This document shows positions 58,829-64,000 of a DNA stretch of 64,000 bases, one piece after another. Below the pieces are notes generated by a model that made no database searches, was not told the origin of the DNA, and was given only the letters and a program-made list of their open reading frames with translations. Made by a program: the position numbers and the translations under genes. The stretch comes from JANMCE01 sp963791625 (GTDB taxonomy: Bacteria; Actinomycetota; Acidimicrobiia; Acidimicrobiales; Ilumatobacteraceae): NCBI GenBank assembly GCA_963791625.1, contig CAWBTA010000016.1, forward strand, positions 124,001 through 188,000, read 5' to 3'. Position 1 is the stretch's first letter; every line of letters starts with the position of its first letter.

Positions 58829-59515
58829 TTAGCCGCCAGCCAGTTGGACTGCGGTTGAGAAAACGGCGTCGAGCATGGGCTCGGTCAAACGTCCGGTGAA
58901 GGTGTTTTGCTGGCTGGGATGGAAGGAACACAGCAGCGTTATGGCCCCCGCATTTGCCTGCACCCCGTGCCCGAACTTCGGGGGCTTGGCGACACCAAAG
59001 TGCTTCCATGCCACCTCGTACGCGAACCCTCCGAGGCACACCATCACCTTGGCTCGTGTCAGTAACGCAAGCTCTCGGTCAAGAAAGGGGCGACATGCGT
59101 CGCGCTCGGCCGGGAGCGGCTTGTTGCCCGGCGGCGCGCATCTCACTGCCGCGGTCACGAATGCGTCGGTCAGTTCCAGGCCGTCGTTACGCGCGATCGA
59201 TTCGGCCTGGTTCGCCAATCCGGCGCGAAACATCGCCCGATAGAGCCAGTCCCCTGAGCGATCACCGGTGAACACACGACCCGTGCGGTTGGCACCATGG
59301 GCCGCCGGCGCCAGACCAAGCACAACGATCCGCGCGTCCGGGTCGCCGAAGCCGCCGATGGGCCGACCCCAATAGACGTCATCCCGATACGACGCTCGTT
59401 TGGTGACCGCAACCTCTTCCCGCCAGGCCACCAGGCGAGGGCACGCTCGGCAGGACTCTATCTCGGTGCGGAGTTCGCCAAGCGCGTTCACGCTTAGGGA
59501 CAGTAGGTTGGTCAA
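58829..59515 (-). CDS. Family 5 (UdgB-type) uracil-DNA glycosylase
   Basis: A 228-residue DNA-repair enzyme that removes uracil, and in this family also hypoxanthine, from DNA. The uracil-binding motif GLAPAAHGANRTGRVFTGD (about 68-86) lacks the acidic residue of families 1 and 4, as expected for family 5, and HPSQQNTFTGRL is the second motif. Four cysteines for the [4Fe-4S] cluster are visible (CRACP near the N-terminus, RCAPPGN, and CRPFLDRE). It is divergent from the histidine phosphatase gene by 6 bases, so the two starts nearly touch and promoters must overlap coding sequence. Confidence 0.9.
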   Translation of the reverse strand: MTNLLSLSVNALGELRTEIESCRACPRLVAWREEVAVTKRASYRDDVYWGRPIGGFGDPDARIVVLGLAPAAHGANRTGRVFTGDRSGDWLYRAMFRAGLANQAESIARNDGLELTDAFVTAAVRCAPPGNKPLPAERDACRPFLDRELALLTRAKVMVCLGGFAYEVAWKHFGVAKPPKFGHGVQANAGAITLLCSFHPSQQNTFTGRLTEPMLDAVFSTAVQLAGG

Positions 59516-59521
59516 TCGATC

Positions 59522-60178
59522 ATGACTGCATCCAAGACCGCCAAACAGCCGCCGAGCTCAACGCTGATCCTCATGGTCCGCCATGGGCAGACACCCACGA
59601 CCGGCACGAGCCTGCCCGGCCGAGCGCCCGGGCTGCACCTGGCCGAGACCGGACAGCAACAGGCACAAGCAGTCGCAGCGCGTATGGCCGAGCTTGATCG
59701 GGTGGACGCGATCTACGCCAGCCCTTTGGAGCGCGCCCGCGAAACAGCTGCGCCCATCGGCAAGGCACGTGGCCTCAAAGTTGGCATCGACAAAGGCCTG
59801 TTGGAATGCGACTTCGGTGACTGGACCGGCAGCCTTTTGAAGGATCTCATGAAGCTGCCCGAGTGGCAGACGGTGCAGAAGTTCCCGAGCGGCTTTCGCT
59901 TTCCGAACGGTGAGAGTTTCACCGACATGCAGGGCCGCATGGTGAACACGCTCGATCGTCTGCGGGCCATGCATCCTGGCGGTGTCGTGGTGGTCGTGAG
60001 CCACGCCGACCCCATCAAGGCGGCCGTCGCGCAGGCCATGGGTACCCATCTCGACCTGTTTCAGCGCATCGTCATTTCCACGTGTTCGGTGTCCGCGGTG
60101 GCCTACGGCACGACCGGTCCGGTCGTCCTCACCGTAAACTCGACAGGTGGATCTCTGAAGGAGTTGCGACCATCGTGA
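59522..60178 (+). CDS. Histidine phosphatase, MSMEG_4193-type
   Basis: A 218-residue phosphoglycerate mutase-like protein with the RHG catalytic motif (LMVRHGQTPTTG, His21), the acidic segment YASPLERARETAAPIG and the second histidine in VVVSHADPIKAAV. This branch is found next to DUF3090 and SCO1664-type genes in many actinobacteria, and that trio is present here. Its stop overlaps the DUF3090 GTG start as GTGA. The phosphorylated substrate is not known for the family. Confidence 0.92.
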   Translation: MTASKTAKQPPSSTLILMVRHGQTPTTGTSLPGRAPGLHLAETGQQQAQAVAARMAELDRVDAIYASPLERARETAAPIGKARGLKVGIDKGLLECDFGDWTGSLLKDLMKLPEWQTVQKFPSGFRFPNGESFTDMQGRMVNTLDRLRAMHPGGVVVVVSHADPIKAAVAQAMGTHLDLFQRIVISTCSVSAVAYGTTGPVVLTVNSTGGSLKELRPS

Positions 60179-60687
60179 GTGAGCAGTTCGAGTTTGAAGA
60201 AGTCCAGGCGTTCGCTTCGGGTGCCCTCGGGCAGCCGGGGCAGCGCACGTTCTTCATTCAGACGCGAGGCAACGGACTCATCGTCACGCTCAAGTGCGAG
60301 AAGCAGCAGGTCGAAGGCCTCGCCCACTACCTCGAGCGACTGCTTGAGGACTTGCCCGACCCCGACGACATCGTGCACCCGAGCCAACTCGAATTGGCCG
60401 ACCCTGTGCTGCCCAGTTGGGTGCTCGGCTCCATCGGCGTCGCCTATGACGGCGATCGTGATCGCGTTGTGCTGTTCTTCGAGGAAGTGGTAATGGCCGA
60501 TGAGGACGGCAACGTCGACCCAGCCGAAGACGAAGACAAGGGCACCCTCCGCGTGCGTCTCACACGTGGCCAGGCGCGGTCGTTCTGTGACTTGTCCTCA
60601 TCCATCGTGTCGGCGGGGCGGCCGCCATGTCGGTTCTGTGGCATGCCGCTTGACCCGCGGGGCCACCCCTGCGTGCGCATGAACTAG
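60175..60687 (+). CDS. DUF3090 family protein
   Basis: A 170-residue protein of the actinobacterial DUF3090 family, started at the GTG at 60175 (SEQFEFEEVQAFASGA) that overlaps the upstream stop; the longer frame is the shadow of the phosphatase. The C-terminus has a CRFCGMPLDPRGHPC segment that could bind zinc. It lies between the phosphatase and the SCO1664-like gene, which it abuts with no gap. Function unknown; the genomic trio suggests one pathway. Confidence 0.92.
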   Translation: MSEQFEFEEVQAFASGALGQPGQRTFFIQTRGNGLIVTLKCEKQQVEGLAHYLERLLEDLPDPDDIVHPSQLELADPVLPSWVLGSIGVAYDGDRDRVVLFFEEVVMADEDGNVDPAEDEDKGTLRVRLTRGQARSFCDLSSSIVSAGRPPCRFCGMPLDPRGHPCVRMN

Positions 60688-61383
60688 ATGGACGCGCTGC
60701 AGCTCTTGGCGGAAGCCGAGATTGATATCGAAGGCCGTATGCCATGGAGTTCCAACGCCACGTTCCTGTGCAACCTTTTGGTTGAAGGTGAGCTGACGGC
60801 GCAGGCCATCTACAAGCCCCACAAGGGCGAGCGACCGCTGTGGGATTTCCCGTCGGGTCTCTATCAGCGCGAAGTCGCTGCTTACCGGCTCACGTCGTTC
60901 CTCGGTTGGGGTGGCGTGCCGCCCACCATCATTCGTGAGGGCAAGTTCGGTGTTGGTTCGCTGCAGCTATTCATGCCGTCGGACTTTGAAGAGCACTACT
61001 TCACCATCTACGAAAAGCGCGGAGACCTCCACGATCAGTTGCGTGCCATCTGCGCGTTCGATGTGCTGAGCAACAACACCGACCGCAAGGCCGGGCACTG
61101 TTTGATGGGCCTCGACGGCAACGTTTGGGCCATCGATCAGGGCCTGTGTTTTGCCGCCGACTTCAAGCTACGCACCGTCATCTGGGACTTCGGTAACGAA
61201 GAACTCCCCGAGTCATTGATTCCCGCGATCGAGAAGTTGTTGGTAGAGGTGCCCGAAGACATCGCCGAGCTCCTGCACGACGACGAAGTCATCGCCCTGA
61301 AGGAACGGGCCGAAGAACTACTCCTCGAAGGCCTCTTCCCCACCGACCCCACCGGCCGTCGCCACCCCTGGCCCCTCGTCTAA
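60688..61383 (+). CDS. SCO1664-family kinase-like protein
   Basis: A 231-residue protein related to phosphatidylinositol 3/4-kinase-like folds. Seen: an N-terminal lysine-containing strand (AQAIYKPHKGERPLWDFPSG), FDVLSNNTDRKAGHCLMG as the catalytic-loop equivalent, and AIDQGLCFA in place of the metal-binding DFG. It immediately follows DUF3090 and is the last of the trio. A kinase activity is plausible from the fold but untested by me. After it come 225 bases without a gene, holding three copies of an 11-base inverted/direct repeat. Confidence 0.9.
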   Translation: MDALQLLAEAEIDIEGRMPWSSNATFLCNLLVEGELTAQAIYKPHKGERPLWDFPSGLYQREVAAYRLTSFLGWGGVPPTIIREGKFGVGSLQLFMPSDFEEHYFTIYEKRGDLHDQLRAICAFDVLSNNTDRKAGHCLMGLDGNVWAIDQGLCFAADFKLRTVIWDFGNEELPESLIPAIEKLLVEVPEDIAELLHDDEVIALKERAEELLLEGLFPTDPTGRRHPWPLV

Positions 61384-61462
61384 GCCAGCCACCAAACGGA
61401 CCGACTCATGTCGAACCGGGCGCGAACGGCTCCACGGTCGTTCGCGGAAAAGGGGTGTTCGG

Positions 61463-61543
61463 TTCGCGCATAAGGCCCGTTCTTGGCACCGAAACGCGCC
61501 CCACAGGCTGTTATGCGCGAATGAACCACGCGTTATGCGCGAC
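61463..61543. repeat. Three copies of an 11-base TTCGCGCATAA/TTATGCGCGAA repeat
   Basis: TTCGCGCATAA at 61463-61473 is the exact reverse complement of TTATGCGCGAA at 61511-61521; a third copy, TTATGCGCGAC, lies at 61533-61543. They sit in the 225-base gap between the convergent stops of the kinase-like gene and katG. They could form a stem or be a protein-binding site; no terminator-like U-tract is present. Confidence 0.7.
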
Positions 61544-61608
61544 GGTGTCGTCACACGCGCCGGTGCGGTGGCACTGGCCTTCCCCTTTGTCTTTGTCTCG
61601 GGACGCCG

Positions 61609-63825
<2,217 letters not shown>

Positions 63826-64000
63826 TGCTGCTCCTTTGCCCTGCATTGTTGACGTGAGGAAACTCGAACATCCTTCTGCCGACTGTTGGCGGCGAAGCTC
63901 CACTCTGTGCCTCCGACCGTTGCGATGTCAACGCGAGAGCACATTGAAACTCGATAACCCGCACTATCGCGCCGGGTAGCGTCCTAGGCATGATTGAACG

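Noticed and set aside
63990..64000. Possible plus-strand start (ATG at 63990) at the right edge
   Set aside because: Only eleven bases are visible, so no gene can be supported.

Overview
The window is about 62-65% GC by eye, tightly packed and dominated by aerobic respiratory genes. A conserved actinobacterial trio (histidine phosphatase, DUF3090, SCO1664-type kinase-like protein; 59522-61383), a MenJ-like menaquinone/geranylgeranyl reductase, frequent GTG/TTG starts and secreted proteins with the RxLDTR...VDIVGYF repeat point to a high-GC actinobacterium. Acidimicrobiia is my best guess; this is inference, since there is no rRNA to test it. No rRNA, tRNA, CRISPR array or transposase gene was seen, and no stretch over 300 bases lacks a gene.

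Layout. 1-4416: acsA (cut by the window edge), an AqpZ-type water channel and a PAS-PAS-GGDEF-EAL protein. 4427-15926 (minus strand): an 11-gene complex I operon nuoABCDHIJKLMN, without nuoE, nuoF and nuoG, ending in a MidA/NDUFAF7-like methyltransferase. 16056-18806: ppc. 18866-30447: an amine or amino-acid utilisation module (a permease broken by many indels, FadR-type regulator, class I amidotransferase, glutamine-synthetase-like ligase, SDR), a DUF11/SdrD-like surface protein, a secreted M14 peptidase, queF and an aldo/keto reductase. 30482-34145: a dimethylglycine/sarcosine dehydrogenase-like flavoprotein, a YjbR-like protein and a carbohydrate-binding-like/HhH fusion.

34309-54887 (minus strand) is one co-directional run of 22 recognisable genes with mostly overlapping ends: a cytochrome bc-type complex with split cytochrome b, Rieske protein, diheme cytochrome c, a 2x[4Fe-4S] ferredoxin and two unassigned membrane proteins, followed directly by a complete 14-subunit nuoA-N operon. 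A divergent monoheme cytochrome c and the MenJ-like reductase flank it. The rest holds two secreted Ala/Thr-rich proteins, a family 5 uracil-DNA glycosylase, the actinobacterial trio and katG.

Together the genes describe a menaquinone-based chain: NADH enters through the 14-subunit enzyme, a second complex I without its NADH module takes electrons from an unknown donor, and quinol is oxidised by the bc complex, which feeds c-type cytochromes. The most interesting items are a 36-codon gene wedged between nuoD and nuoE with one-base overlaps at both ends, a short motif (IPEHLLKRS-like) shared by two cytochrome subunits, a three-copy palindromic repeat that enters the nuoF coding sequence, and indel frameshifts in nuoL (second copy), the permease and the surface protein.
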